Source: Peronospora farinosa | Taxonomy: Eukaryota; Oomycota; Peronosporomycetes; Peronosporales; Peronosporaceae | Direction: 5' to 3' | NCBI GenBank assembly: GCA_947646735.1 | Contig: CANTFK010000978.1 | Location: 124,001 to 188,000 of the forward strand | Length of the DNA stretch: 64,000 nucleotides | Shown here: positions 19,785 through 32,922 of the stretch, piece by piece | How positions within the stretch are numbered: position 1 is the stretch's first letter | Layout: each line of letters opens with the position of its first letter | Made by a program: the position numbers and the translations under genes | The notes under the pieces: generated by a model | The model's database searches: none | Seen by the model: only the letters and a program-made list of their open reading frames with translations | What the model was told of the DNA's origin: nothing

Positions 19785-21984
19785 GCCATTCTTTACGAAG
19801 AGATATGTGACGAGTTTGCACGTCTATTTTGAGCTCCGAGAACCACTATTCAAATCTGAAACGCTTTGTAATTCGTACTTGGCTGTCTACAGAGACGATT
19901 GACCTTTCCAAGTGATCTGAATATTGATTGAATAAGCAATAACAAGGCGAGATCCTTTGACGTAGGGAGTGAATGAGTGCGAGGAGCGCAAGTGTAGCAA
20001 ACCGAGCTGGGTGTGAAGGATGCCTAGGCGAGTCCACACGTTACCCTCTGCCCAGAACTTGTTTTCTACGCGAATGAAGGCCTCAAATATCATTTCGAGA
20101 AAGATCTGTATGCGATTATTTGATCCGATCAAATACGATCAATTTAGGAGTGCTGTCGGCTTCACGAACGGCGCTAATAATGTGTTGGAAAATGTACAAG
20201 CCTCACTTAGATCATCTTTATACCAGCACTGGGCCCAGCACAGATCAGGCAAAACATGGCATTTGGACATTTTCTTCGAGGAAATGTCGAAATGCCACGA
20301 GCTAGCGCGTTACGTAGGCTCAGCAGTACGTCACTAACCAACTGAAAACCTCATACCGCTGCAACCCTTAAATCACTTGGCCTTCATGTCAACTCCTCTC
20401 CATCTCCAGCAATTGTCACAAGGGTGCCCGATGTCTGCTAATCTTGACTCTTGAGAGACACGGAATACAGCAAGTGATTCGCTTATCTACAACTGAAAAA
20501 TGGTTCGGTACGCGATTGGGAAAGCCTCGCCTTTTTCTCCACGTGACGGCCGCTACTACGTCAACTCGACGGTGAGAGTCCCGAAAAACGGTAACTGTTC
20601 GCAATGGACTTCACCATTAGTATGAAGAAACGAGACTCAAATCACACCGATTTAAGATGTATCTCCTTCGTACTATTGATGTTATAACTTTTGTTGAAGC
20701 AACCTGGTTCAAAAAAAGGTATCATGAATATATACAGTAGGCTAGGGATCAATGGTTTTGTAAGGTTAGATCGTTGGGTAAACTCCTTCACTTGTGCTGA
20801 ATTCTTCTAGTACATGACAGGTGGTCATGGACTCAGCAGAAGTATCTCTTTTGAAAGCCATATACTACACTGGATAAAATGCTGGCTTGATGATATCGTC
20901 GAACTTGCTAGAACAATATGGATGATGGAATTGGTACAAGTCTACCAGACAATTACATTCAACTTCAGCCGAAGCAGCGGCATAGGACCTTGGTAGGTGA
21001 AGGTTCACTTACAGTGATAAGATGAAAGGCGAGGTATAGCTGCCGTGAGAGATATGGTTGATTTTAGTCAGTGATGCCAAGACGGCTAGTATCCCACGCC
21101 CTCAGGAAGCACTGGCTTAGTGTAAGCGAAAACGGAATGATGTGAAGCGAAGGATTTGCCATCTCGAGCAGGAGATCCAGGTGGGGCTTGGTGCAGCAGC
21201 CGGCATCTACTCGACAACGCTTGCACAATGTGGAACCCGACTCAAAACTAGATCGCGACAAATTTTAGTCATGTTCTGAGCCGAAGCCATTCAGCTTCTC
21301 ACCGACAGAACTTTTGCTTGGCTGCTTGTATTTTCAAGCGTTACCTCGAAAGCGTGATGATTCAGTCCTATGCTCGAGGCAAGTCTACGCATGTCGTGAT
21401 GGCAGCGGAATTGTCGTGGCGACGTGCTCCCTATCGACACTTGACGAAAACCTGCTGTAATGACACTGTGAGTTTGTAAGCACTCGATATCCCAGTGAGC
21501 CCCGGCGTTAACTTTCACATTTCGACGCACAATAGAGATGTAAAATACGTGTACGTGACCATATCTGATAAAAGTCTTTTCACATAGTACAGGTTGTTGA
21601 AGACGTTGCTGCGTGACAACGTGATATCTTGAGCCACGAGTGAATGACTTCCAAGTGATTGGCATTCTGACTACTACAGTTACAAATGACGCTATCAAAC
21701 ATCTTTAAACTTGACATCAGGAAGCATTCACGTACGGAGACAAACACCGCTATCAGCATCAACGTCGACTATTTCATTTGTATCCTCTCCAGATAAGGGA
21801 ACTCCCACGTTCTTTTCATAAATATACCGAAAAAACGTCAAACTGAAAAGTGTATGAAAAATTGACTAGCTACTCAATCCTTATGCAAAATGTTCACGTA
21901 CTACAAAAAATGAACAACTCGAGCGATTTGCTGTCATTCCAGCAACATCACTCAGTTACACACAATATGGTGGCGAAGCAGCAC
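19785..21984. repeat. Tail of unit 1 and 3' flank of unit 2 (B-type flank)
   Basis: 19785-20845 is the array tail, non-coding. Small frames here (for example 20020-20337) are not kept between units because of one-base indels (GTGTTGG versus GTGTGG). 20848-21984 is the AA17 3' flank of unit 2. From about 21250 to 21700 it carries the B-type sequence (also in unit 4) rather than the A-type of units 1, 3, 5, 6 and 7. Confidence 0.6.
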
Positions 21985-22572
21985 CTATGAGTTGCATTTA
22001 GGAGGTGCCACTGGCTGGCCTCCAGTCGTCAGAGGGACACAAGCTTTGTACACCTGCCACGAATGCTTGTTCTTTACAAAGCGCTCAGCCAGCCAGTACC
22101 AATGCAGTACGCACGTACCCTTGCACGACGAATAGTCGATACAGTGTTTTTTGGCAGGAAAGTCGTTATGACAATTATCACCTTGGGCTACCATCTTGTC
22201 GTCGAGCCACACCTCGCACGGTCCGTCGTGCGTGTAGCCCGACACTCGCATATCGCCGTTTTTCGGAATAGGCCGCGCTTTTCCATTACTGTCGGTCCAG
22301 CCACATTTGAAGTCAGCACCTGGGACCACTCTGTACCTCTTCTCGTCGTCCATGAAAGCGCGGAGCGTCTTGTAATTGTTCTCGATGCGCCACTTATTAA
22401 AGCTTGGTCCTAGCTTTATATTCTATCCCTCGAGATACGCAACTGGGTTCATCGTGCTTCCTTTATATGACTTCCGGTAAGGGGGCACCGGATTCCGCAC
22501 AACTTGGTGGGCTTCAGCAGTTGAGAATAGCACCGACACTACGGCAAATGTCGGCAGGGCCAAGCGAACCAT
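21985..22572 (-). pseudogene. AA17-type LPMO copy 2, single nonsense mutation
   Basis: The gene is almost identical to copy 1 but codon 50 (Gln, CAG, in LEGQNIK) is TAG at 22423-22425. Translation would stop after the signal peptide and 28 mature residues, before the second brace His and all Cys residues. The rest of the frame is open to the normal stop, so the loss is very recent. Promoter and flanks are intact. Confidence 0.85.
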
Positions 22573-23582
22573 GAAGAGTCGTTGATAATTGCGTCCGTTG
22601 GCCAAGTGGTAAATGAGGAACTGACAGCAGATTGGACCAACCTACCCGTTAAGGCATTTTTCCTACCTACCCAGGCGACGTGTTGTCGTCAATGAAGCTG
22701 TTTTTCCTATAGAGACTATGACACTTTCCACCTTTACGCCTTAAATTAGATGCCCATGTACTTTACTCTTGCATAAATAAATGCATTGACACTATCAGCG
22801 GGTTTCTAGGACGGTTGTAATGTATAGAGGGAGAAGCACTTGTTCGAACGTGTAGATATTTTGTAAATTACATACTTCAATACACATAACAGAATGTGAC
22901 CATGACTTTAACTAGTGTGAAATGTCGATAAATACATGGCAATAGAAATGACTACGATCGCAGACAGCGAGCCCCATATGATTAGGTTATTACGAAAATG
23001 ATTGCGAAAATGCTATCTGCAGTTTTCCGAGCAATTCAATTTTTCCCGTATTTTGTCAGTCTTCAAATGATTGGCTGGTTGGGTTTACTAGATACAACTT
23101 GTAACGCCGCTCATTATCACGTTTAGAAAACTTTTTCATAAATTCTTGTCTAGTCCCTGAGTCCTTCTTGGTGCAACTGCCGATGAACGTGGCAGAGGTT
23201 TTAACCCGGCGCGTCACCGCGAATGTAATCGTCTCTTTCTTACTTTATTGCCCGCGTGCGATTGACGTGCTGATAATTTGTTGAGCTGCAGGGCCTTTGT
23301 CCACTATGGCAGAGAGGGTGGGAGGGTACGTCACTCTTCTCCACATATCGCTTCGCTTCATAACTTGTTCTTTAATTGAATTGCTACCAGGGTGCGTACT
23401 GAACTGTGCTTCCAAAGTCTCACCACTATTTTAACTATAGTATAGATGTTCAATCATCGCCTTTTTCTGGCGTAGAATGGCACCTCAACCAATGTACTGG
23501 TTTATAGAGCATTTATTACCTACCATGAGTTTTGAGCGTTCTCTAGGGTTTGCTGTGGTCGTCCTGGTAGTCGGTCGATATT

Positions 23583-23849
23583 TGTCTTGAATCTTGTATC
23601 CTTCAGAAACTAAAACGTGTCAAAAGTTCATGTCTATAAATTCAAAAAAATTCGTAGTAAGCATGTTCGTTCGGAGAATCTCGTTCAGAGCGTCTCTATG
23701 TGGAGACACGCCCTGACTTTTTGGATCATAGCATGATCGCGTCTGTGTTATCCTCGTGTCGACAATGTTGTTCGGGATCTTGTGTGCTCCATAAGCGCAA
23801 CGAATAACCTGATCTTGATTGCCAATTCAAGATCAAGTTACTCGCTGCG
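23583..23849 (+). repeat. 271-bp repeat, one copy, cut by an insertion (unit 2)
   Basis: A single copy starting at 23583. Its last bases (AAGTTACTCGCTGCG) are duplicated on the other side of the 616-bp insert at 24466-24480. Confidence 0.9.
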
Positions 23850-24465
23850 TCACTTCCCAATTCGCGCCTTCGAGCAACAACGGCCAAGAGACGAAGACCT
23901 TCAAAGAGCCGGTTAACCGGCCCTTTCCGACCAGGGCGGTAAGTCCCTCCAACGGGAGGCCCAGGATAAGAGGGGGAGGTATTCCCTCTGCTGCGTGCGC
24001 TATGGGGGGCAAGCGCAGCGTGCGAACCGTAAGGGGAGCACCAACCCTGTTACCCCCGGGGGGAGAGGATCGACGACCGCGGTTATCATTCCCTCTTTCC
24101 CCAATAGTTCCTGCTATTCTACGTCAGCCTTCAAGACGCCGATTCGATCGCTGAGCGCGAATCTCGGTCCCACGAAGTGAACTTGCCAAGAACGTGAATT
24201 GATCGGCCCCGTCCAGGTGCATCAGCGGTCGATCGGGACTGATCGGTGTGGTGCCCGGCGCTTGTTGCGATCATTGAGCCACTGTTTACACCTCGGGCTG
24301 GATACCCGATTCCACGTGCCCTTTTCGGAGTGTCCCCCGTGACGCCCGACGTCTCGAGCCAGCAGATTGAGCCAGCGAGGCGAAGAATGGCGAAGTCCTG
24401 GTAGAAGCACTCCAGACATCTTGCCAATCCTTAATGTTTGAAATAGACGGTCTGTTCTTCTTTCA
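23850..24465. mobile_element. 616-bp GC-rich insertion with 15-bp target duplication, type unknown
   Basis: It is flanked by AAGTTACTCGCTGCG at 23835-23849 and again at 24466-24480; all other units have this sequence once. The insert is visibly richer in G and C than the array, with runs such as GTTACCCCCGGGGGG. It has a 98-codon minus frame and a 111-codon plus frame with no recognised family. A 15-bp duplication fits non-LTR (LINE/SINE) or processed-RNA insertion. No terminal inverted repeats or LTRs are seen, and a clear poly-A tail is lacking. Confidence 0.6.
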
Positions 24466-24480
24466 AAGTTACTCGCTGCG

Positions 24481-26687
24481 CTTATGCCATTCTTTACGAA
24501 GAGATATGTGACGAGTTTGCACGTCTATTTTGAGCTCCGAGAACCACTTATTCAAATCTGAAACGCCTTGTAATTCGTACTTGGCTGTCTACAGAGACGA
24601 TTGACCTTTCCAAGTGATCTGAATATTGATTGAATAAGCAATAACAAGGCGAGATCCTTTGAGGTCGGGAGTGAATGAGTGCGAGGAGCGCAAGTGTAGC
24701 AAACCGAGCTGGGTGTGAAGGATGCCTAGGCGAGTCCACACGTTGCCCTCTGCCCAGAACTTGTTTTCTACGCGAATGAAGCCCTCAAATATCATTTCGA
24801 GAAAGACCTGTATGCGATTCTTTGATCCGATCAAATACGATCAATTTAGGAGTGCTGTCGGCTTCACGAACGGCGCTAATAATGTGTTGGAAAATGTACA
24901 AGCCTCACTTAGATCATCTTTATACCAGCACTGGGCCCAGCACAGATCAGGCAAAACATGGCATTTGGACATTTTCTTCGAGGAAATGTCGAAATGCCAC
25001 GAGTTAGCGCGTTACGTAGGCTCAGCAGTACGTCACTAACCAACTGAAAACCTCATACCGCTGCAACCCTTAAATCACTTGGCCTTCATGTCAACTCCTC
25101 TCCATCTCCAGCAATTGTCACAAGGGTGCCCGATGTCTGCTAATCTTGACTCTTGAGAGACACGGAATACAGCAAGTGATTCGCTTATCTACAACTGAAA
25201 AATGGTTCGGTACGCGATTGGGAAAGCCTCGCCTTTTTCTCCACGTGACGGCCGCTACTACGTCAACTCAACGGTGAGAGTCCCGAAAAACGGTAACTGT
25301 TCGCAATGGACTTCACCATTAGTATGAAGAAACGAGACTCAATCACGCCGAGTTAAGATATATCTCCTTCGTACTATTGATGTTATAACTTTTGTTGAAG
25401 CAACTTGGTTCAAAAAAAAGGTATCATGAATATATACAGTAGGCTAGGGATCAATGGTATTGTAAGGTTAGATCGTTGGGTAAACTCCTTCACTTATGCT
25501 GGATTCTGCTAGTACATGACAGGTGGTCATGGACTCAGCAGAAGTATCTCTTTTGAAAGCCATATACTACACTGGATAAAATGCTGGCTTGATGATATCG
25601 TCGAACTTGCTAGAACAATATGGATGATGGAATTGGTACAAGTCTACCAGACAATTACATTCAACTTCAGCCGAAGCAGCGGCATAGGACCTTGGTAGGT
25701 GAAGGTTCACTTACAGTGATAAGATGAAAGACGAGGTATAGCTGCCGTGAGAGATATGGTTGATTTTAGTCAGTGATGCCAAGACGGCTAGTATCCCACG
25801 CCCTCAGGAAGCACTGGCTTAGTGTAAGCGAAAACGGAATGATGTGAAACGAAGGATTTGCTATCTAGAGCAGGAGATCCAGCTGGGGCTTGGTGCAGCG
25901 GCCGGCAGCTACTCGACAACGCTTGCACAATGTGGAACCCGACTCAAACTAGATCGTGACAAATTTTAGTTTTGAGCCAAAAACTTTTCTTTTTTGAGTC
26001 ATGCCATCCAGCCTCTCAACGACAATTTTTGCGCCTAGCTGCTTGTATTTTTCCAAAAGTCTCCCCGAAGCGTGATGATTTAATCCTGTGCTTGAGGCAA
26101 GTCATTACACATGACGTGAAGGCAGCGGAACTGTCGCGGAAACGTGCTTCCTATCGACTTGACGAAAACGTGCTGCAATGACACCGCGGGTTTGTAAGCA
26201 CTCGATATCCCGGCGATTTGGTGTCAGCTTTCACATTTCGACGTACAAACAAAGATGTAAAATACGCCATACCTGATATAGGTTTTTCACGGAGTACAAG
26301 TTGTTGAATACGTTGCTGTGTGACAACGTGATATCTTGAGCCGCGAGTGAACGACTTTCAAGTGGTTGGCATTCTGACTACTACATTTACAATTACGCTA
26401 TCAAACATCGTTGGAGCCTGACATTAGGAAGCATTCACGGAGACAAACACCGCTATCAACATCAACGTCGACTATTTCATTTGTATCCTCTCCAGATAAG
26501 GGAACTCCCACGTTCTTTTCATAAATATACCGAAAAAACGTCAAACTGAAAAGTGTATGAAAAATTGACTAGCTACTCAATCCTTATGCAAAATGTTCAC
26601 GTACTACAAAAAATGAACAGCTCGAGCGATTTGCTGTCATTCCAGCAACATCACTCAGTTACACACAATATGGTGGCGAAGCAGCAC
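24481..26687. repeat. Tail of unit 2 and A-type 3' flank of unit 3
   Basis: Non-coding array DNA; unit 3 starts at 25550. No gene or RNA is recognised. The 69-codon frame at 25972-26181 is in the flank and not supported as a gene. Confidence 0.6.
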
Positions 26688-27276
26688 CTATGAGTTGCAT
26701 TTAGGAGGTGCCACTGGCTGGCCTCCAGTCGTCAGAGGGACACAAGCTTTGTACACCTGCCACGAATGCTTGTTCTTTACAAAGCGCTCAGCCAGCCAGT
26801 ACCAATGCAGTACGCACGTACCCTTGCACGACGAATAGTCGATACAGTGTTTTTTTGGCAGGAAAGTCGTTATGACAATTATCACCTTGGGCTACCATCT
26901 TGTCGTCGAGCCACACCTCGCACGGTCCGTCGTGCGTGTAGCCCGACACTCGCATATCGCCGTTTTTCGGAATAGGCTGCGCTTTTCCATTACTGTCGGT
27001 CCAGCCACATTTGAAGTCAGCACCTGGGACCACTCTGTACCTCTTCTCGTCGTCCATGAAAGCGCGGAGCGTCTTGTAATTGTTCTCGATGCGCCACTTA
27101 TTAAAGCTTGGTCCTAGCTTTATATTCTGTCCCTCGAGATACGCAACTGGGTTCATCGTGCTTCCTTTATATGACTTCCGGTAAGGGGGCACCGGATTCC
27201 GCACAACTTGGTGGGCTTCAGCAATTGAGAATAGCACCGACACTACGGCAAATGTCGGCAGGGCCAAGCGAACCAT
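26688..27276 (-). pseudogene. AA17-type LPMO copy 3, one-base frameshift
   Basis: The gene matches copy 1 except for a few substitutions (signal ends SIAEA; KAQPIP for KARPIP) and one extra T in a T-run: seven at 26850-26856 versus six in other copies. This shifts the frame after the DFPAKK segment, so the C-terminal Cys-rich third is lost. The lesion is in a homopolymer, so an assembly error is a real alternative. Confidence 0.8.
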
Positions 27277-28286
27277 GAAGAGTCGTTGATAATTGCGTCC
27301 GTTGGCCAAGTGGTAAATGAGGAACTGACAGCAGATTGGACCAACCTACCCGTTAAGGCATTTTTCCTACCTACCCAGGCGACGTGTTGTCGTCAATGAA
27401 GCTGTTTTTCCTATAGAGACTATGACACTTTCCACCTTTACGCCTTAAATTAGATGCCCATGTACTTTACTCTTGCATAAATAAATGCATTGACACTATC
27501 AGCGGGTTTCTAGGACGGTTGTAATGTATAGAGGGAGAAGCACTTGTTCGAACGTGTAGATATTTTGTAAATTACATACTTCAATACACATAACAGAATG
27601 TGACCATGACTTTAACTAGTGTGAAATGTCGATAAATACATGGCAATAGAAATGACTACGATCGCAGACAGCGAGCCCCATATGATTAGGTTATTACGAA
27701 AATGATTGCGAAAATGCTATCTGCAGTTTTCCGAGCAATTCAATTTTTCCCGTATTTTGTCAGTCTTCAAATGATTGGCTGGTTGGGTTTACTAGATACA
27801 ACTTGTAACGCCGCTCATTATCACGTTTAGAAAACTTTTTCATAAATTCTTGTCTAGTCCCTGAGTCCTTCTTGGTGCAACTGCCGATGAACGTGGCAGA
27901 GGTTTTAACCCGGCGCGTCACCGCGAATGTAATCGTCTCTTTCTTACTTTATTGCCCGCGTGCGATGGACGTGCTGATAATTTGTTGAGCTGCAAGGCCT
28001 TTGTCCACTATGGCAGAGAGGGTGGGAGGGTACGTCACTCCTCTCCACATATCGCTTCGCTTCATAACTTGTTCTTTAATTGAATTGCTACCAGGGTGCG
28101 TACTGAACTGTGCTTCCAAAGTCTCATTACTATTTTAACTATAGTATAGATGTTCAATCATCGCCTTTTTCTGGCGTAGAATGGCACCTCAACCAATGTA
28201 CTGGTTTATAGAGCATTTATTACCTACCATGAGTTTTGAGCGTTCTCTAGGGTTTGCTGTGGTCGTCCTAGTAGCTGGTCGATATT

Positions 28287-28827
28287 TGTCTTGAATCTTG
28301 TATCCTTCAGAAACTAAAACGTGTCAAAAGTTCATGTCTATAAATTCAAAAAAATTCGTAGTAAGCATGTTCGTTCGGAGAATCTCGTTCAGAGCGTCTC
28401 TATGTGGAGACACGCCCTGACTTTTTGGATCATAGCATGATCGCGTCTGTGTTATCCTCGTGTCGACAATTTTGTTCGGGATCTTGTGTGCTCCATAAGC
28501 GCAACGAATAACCTGATCTTGATTGCCAATTCAAGATCAAGTTACTCGCTGCGCTTTTGTCTTGAATCTTGTATCCTTCAGAAACTAAAACGTGTCAAAA
28601 GTTCATGTCTATAAATTCAAAAAAATTCGTAGTAAGCATGTTCGTTCGGAGAATCTCGTTCAGAGCGTCTCTATGTGGAGACACGCCCTGACTTTTTGGA
28701 TCATAGCATGATCGCGTCTGTGTTATCCTCGAGTCGACAATGTTGTACGGGATCTTGTGTGCTCCATAAGCGCAACGAATAACCTGATCTTGATTGCCAA
28801 TTCAAGATCAAGTTACTCGCTGCGCTT
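28287..28827 (+). repeat. 271-bp tandem repeat, two copies (unit 3)
   Basis: Copies start at 28287 and 28558. The first carries the variant AATTTTGTTCGGG, and the DNA just before it reads CTAGTAGCTGGTCGAT. Both variants recur only in the inverted unit 7. Confidence 0.95.
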
Positions 28828-31029
28828 ATGCCATTCTTTACGAAGAGATATGTGACGAGTTTGCACGTCTATTTTGAGCTCCGAGAACCACTTATTCAAA
28901 TCTGAAACGCTTTGTAATTCGTACTTGGCTGTCTACAGAGACGATTGACCTTTCCAAGTGATCTGAATATTGATTGAATAAGCAATAACAAGGCGAGATC
29001 CTTTGACGTAGGGAGTGAATGAGTGCGAGGAGCGCAAGTGTAGCAAACCGAGCTGGGTGTGAAGGATGCCTAGGCGAGTCCACACGTTACCCTCTGCCCA
29101 GAACTTGTTTTCTACGCGAATGAAGGCCTCAAATATCATTTCGAGAAAGATCTGTATGCGATTCTTTGATCCGATCAAATACGATCAATTTAGGAGTGCT
29201 GTCGGCTTCACGAACGGCGCTAATAATGTGTTGGAAAATGTACAAGCCTCACTTAGATCATCTTTATACCAGCACTGGGCCCAGCACAGATCAGGCAAAA
29301 CATGGCATTTGGACATTTTCTTCGAGGAAATGTCGAAATGCCACGAGCTAGCGCGTTACGTAGGCTCAGCAGTACGTCACTAACCAACTGAAAACCTCAT
29401 ACCGCTGCAACCCTTAAATCACTTGGCCTTCATGTCAACTCCTCTCCATCTCCAGCAATTGTCACAAGGGTGCCCGATGTCTGCTAATCTTGACTCTTGA
29501 GAGACACGGAATACAGCAAGTGATTCGCTTATCTACAACTGAAAAATGGTTCGGTACGCGATTGGGAAAGCCTCGCCTTTTTCTCCACGTGACGGCCGCT
29601 ACTACGTCAACTCAACGGTGAGAGTCCCGAAAAACGGTAACTGTTCGCAATGGACTTCACCATTAGTATGAAGAAACGAGACTCAAATCACACCGATTTA
29701 AGATGTATCTCCTTCGTACTATTGATGTTATAACTTTTGTTGAAGCAACCTGGTTCAAAAAATAGGTATCATGAATATATACAGTAGGCTAGGGATCAGT
29801 GGTTTTGTAAGGTTAGATCGTTGGGTAAACTCCTTCACTTGTGCTGAATTCTTCTAGTACATGACAGGCGGTCATGGACTTAGCAAAAGCACCGTCTTTT
29901 GAAAGCCATATACGACACTGGATAAAATGCTGGCTTGATGATATCGTCGAACTTGCTAGAACAATATGGATGATGGAATTGGTACAAGTCTACCAGACAA
30001 TTACATTCAACTTCAGCCGAAGCAGCGGCATAGGACCTTGGTAGGTGAAGGTTCACTTACAGTGATAAGATGAAAGGCGAGGTATAGCTGCCGTGAGAGA
30101 TATGGTTGATTTTAGTCAGTGATGCCAAGACGGCTAGTATCCCACGCCCTCAGGAAGCACTGGCTTAGTGTAAGCGAAAACGGAATGATGTGAAGCGAAG
30201 GATTTGCCATCTCGAGCAGGAGATCCAGGTGGGGCTTGGTGCAGCAGCCGGCATCTACTCGACAACGCTTGCACAATGTGGAACCCGACTCAAAACTAGA
30301 TCGCGACAAATTTTAGTCATGTTCTGAGCCGAAGCCATTCAGCTTCTCACCGACAGAACTTTTGCTTGGCTGCTTGTATTTTCAAGCGTTACCTCGAAAG
30401 CGTGATGATTCAGTCCTATGCTCGAGGCAAGTCTACGCATGTCGTGATGGCAGCGGAATTGTCGTGGCGACGTGCTCCCTATCGACACTTGACGAAAACC
30501 TGCTGTAATGACACTGTGAGTTTGTAAGCACTCGATATCCCAGTGAGCCCCGGCGTTAACTTTCACATTTCGACGCACAATAGAGATGTAAAATACGTGT
30601 ACGTGACCATATCTGATAAAAGTCTTTTCACATAGTACAGGTTGTTGAAGACGTTGCTGCGTGACAACGTGATATCTTGAGCCACGAGTGAATGACTTCC
30701 AAGTGATTAGCATTCTGACTACTACAGTTACAAATGACGCTATCAAACATCGTTGGAGCCTGACATTAGGAAGCATTCACGGAGACAAACACCGCTATCA
30801 ACATCAACGTCGACTATTTCATTTGTATCCTCTCCAGATAAGGGAACTCCCACGTTCTTTTCATAAATATACCGAAAAAACGTCAAACTGAAAAGTGTAT
30901 GAAAAATTGACTAGCTACTCAATCCTTATGCAAAATGTTCACGTACTACAAAAAATGAACAGCTCGAGCGATTTGCTGTCATTCCAGCAACATCACTCAG
31001 TTACACACAATATGGTGGCGAAGCAGCAC
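28828..31029. repeat. Tail of unit 3 and B-type 3' flank of unit 4
   Basis: Non-coding array DNA; unit 4 starts at 29896. 30300-30740 carries the B-type flank shared with unit 2, then switches to A-type at about 30750. Confidence 0.6.
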
Positions 31030-31618
31030 CTATGAGTTGCATTTAGGAGGTGCCACTGGCTGGCCTCCAGTCGTCAGAGGGACACAAGCTTTGTACACCT
31101 GCCACGAGTGCTTGTTCTTTACAAAGCGCTCCGCCAGCCAGTACCAATGTAGTACGCACGTGCCCTTGCACGACGAATAGTCGATACAGTGTTTTTTGGC
31201 AGGAAAGTCGTTATGGCAATTATCACCTTGGGCTACCATCTTGTTGTCGAGCCACACCTCGCACGGTCCGTCGTGCGTGTAGCCCGACACTCGCATATCG
31301 CCGTTTTTCGGAATAGGCCGCGCTTTTCCATTAATGTCGGTCCATCCACAAGCGAAGCTGGCACCTCGGTCCACCTTGTACCCTCTTCTCGTCGTCCATG
31401 AAAGCGCGGAGCGTCTTGTAATTGTTCTTTATGCGCCACTCCTTGAAGCTTGGTCCTGTCTTTATATTCTGGTTCTCGAGGAACGCAATCGGATCCATCT
31501 TGTTTCCTTTATACCCAGGCATGTAGGAGGGCGCCGGATCTCGCACAACTTGGTGGGCGTCAGTAGTTGAGAATAGCAACGACACTACGGCGAAAGTCGG
31601 CAGGGCCAAGTGAACCAT
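31030..31618 (-). pseudogene. AA17-type LPMO copy 4, mosaic with one-base frameshift
   Basis: The C-terminal part (31030 to about 31330) is near-identical to the other array copies. The N-terminal half is diverged (PAPSYMPGYKGNKMDPIAFL, NQNIKTGPSFKEW, FACGWTDING) and in places closer to copy 0. One extra C at 31381-31383 (CCC versus CC) breaks the frame after AFMDDEKR. If that base is an error, the gene would be intact and a distinct isoform. Signal peptide (STTDA|HQVV) and the mature His are present. Confidence 0.8.
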
Positions 31619-32340
31619 GAAGAATCGTTGAGAATTGCGTCCGTTAGCCAAGTGGTAAATGAGGAACTGACATCAGATTGGACCAACCGACCCGATGAAG
31701 TCACTTTTCCTACTGCTCGGCGACGTTTTGTCGTCAATGAAGTTGTTTCTTCGTATAGGGACTATGACACTTCCCACCTTTACGCCTGATATGTTAAAGG
31801 CTCGGCTAGAATAAATGTTCATGTACTTCACGCAAAGCATACAATCACCTTGGATGAATAAATGCATCGGCACTATCAGCGGGTTTCAAGGAAGGTTGTA
31901 ATGTGTAGAGGAAAAACGAACGTGTTTATATTTTGTACATTACATACTTCAATGAGGACAGATATACAATACTGTTCCGTAAGATTACCATGACTTCAAG
32001 CGTGCGATTGACGAGGTGATGGTTTCTTTGAGCTGCAAGGCCTTTGTCCACTATGGCAGAGAGAGAAGGAGGGTACGACACTCTTCTCGACATGCCATTC
32101 CTCTTCATGACTTGTTCTTTGGTCTTATCATTGAATTGCTACCAGGTTGCGAACTGAACTGTGCTTCCAAAGTCTCACCAATACTTTAACTAGAGCTGTC
32201 CAATCGCAGCCTTTTGGTGCAGGAATGGCGCAGAATGGCACCTCACCCAATGTACTGGTTTATAGAGCATTTATTACCTACTATGAGACTTGAGCGTTCT
32301 CTAGGGCTTGCTGTGGTCGTCCTGGTAGTCGGTCGATATT
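31619..32340. repeat. Diverged 5' flank of unit 4
   Basis: The promoter block is kept, but the flank to about 32290 differs from other units by many substitutions and deletions (about 250 bp shorter). From about 32290 it is again near-identical to them. Confidence 0.65.
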
Positions 32341-32610
32341 TGTCTTGAATCTTGTATCCTTCAGAAACTAAAACGTGTCAAAAGTTCATGTCTATAAATT
32401 CAAAAAAATTCGTAGTAAGCATGTTCGTTCGGAGAATCTCGTTCAGAGCGTCTCTACTAGGAGACACGCCCTGACTTTTTGGATCATAGCATGATCGCGT
32501 CTGTGTTATCCTCGTGTCGACAATGTTGTTCAGGATCTTGTGTGCTCCATAAGCGCAACGAATAACCTGATCTTGATTGCCAATTCAAGATCAAGTTACT
32601 CGCTGCGCTT
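32341..32610 (+). repeat. 271-bp repeat, one copy (unit 4)
   Basis: A single copy with the TACTAG hairpin variant, followed by the normal unit tail, which is cut at 32922 by element B. Confidence 0.9.
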
Positions 32611-32922
32611 ATGCCATTCTTTACGAAGAGATATGTGACGAGTTTGCACGTCTATTTTGAGCTCCGAGAACCACTATTCAAATCTGAAACGCTTTGTAAT
32701 TCGTACTTGTTTAATTTATTTATATTGCTACAGAGACGATTGACCTTTCCAAGTGATCTGAATATTGATTGAATAAGCATATAACAAGGCGAGATCCTTT
32801 GAGGTCGGGAGTGAATGAGTGCGAGGAGCGCAAGTGTAGCAAACCGAGCTGGGTGTGAAGGATGCCTAGGCGAGTCCACACGTTGCCCTCTGCCCAGAAC
32901 TTGTTTTCTACGCGAATGAAGC

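Noticed and set aside
20020..20337. 105-codon frame MPRRVHTLPSAQ... repeated in several units
   Set aside because: One-base indels between units (GTGTTGG versus GTGTGG) break it, and the opposite 81-codon frame is equally open; treated as non-coding tail.
23850..24465. GC-rich insert as an rRNA or tRNA gene
   Set aside because: No conserved rRNA core or tRNA cloverleaf was recognised; left as unknown insertion.
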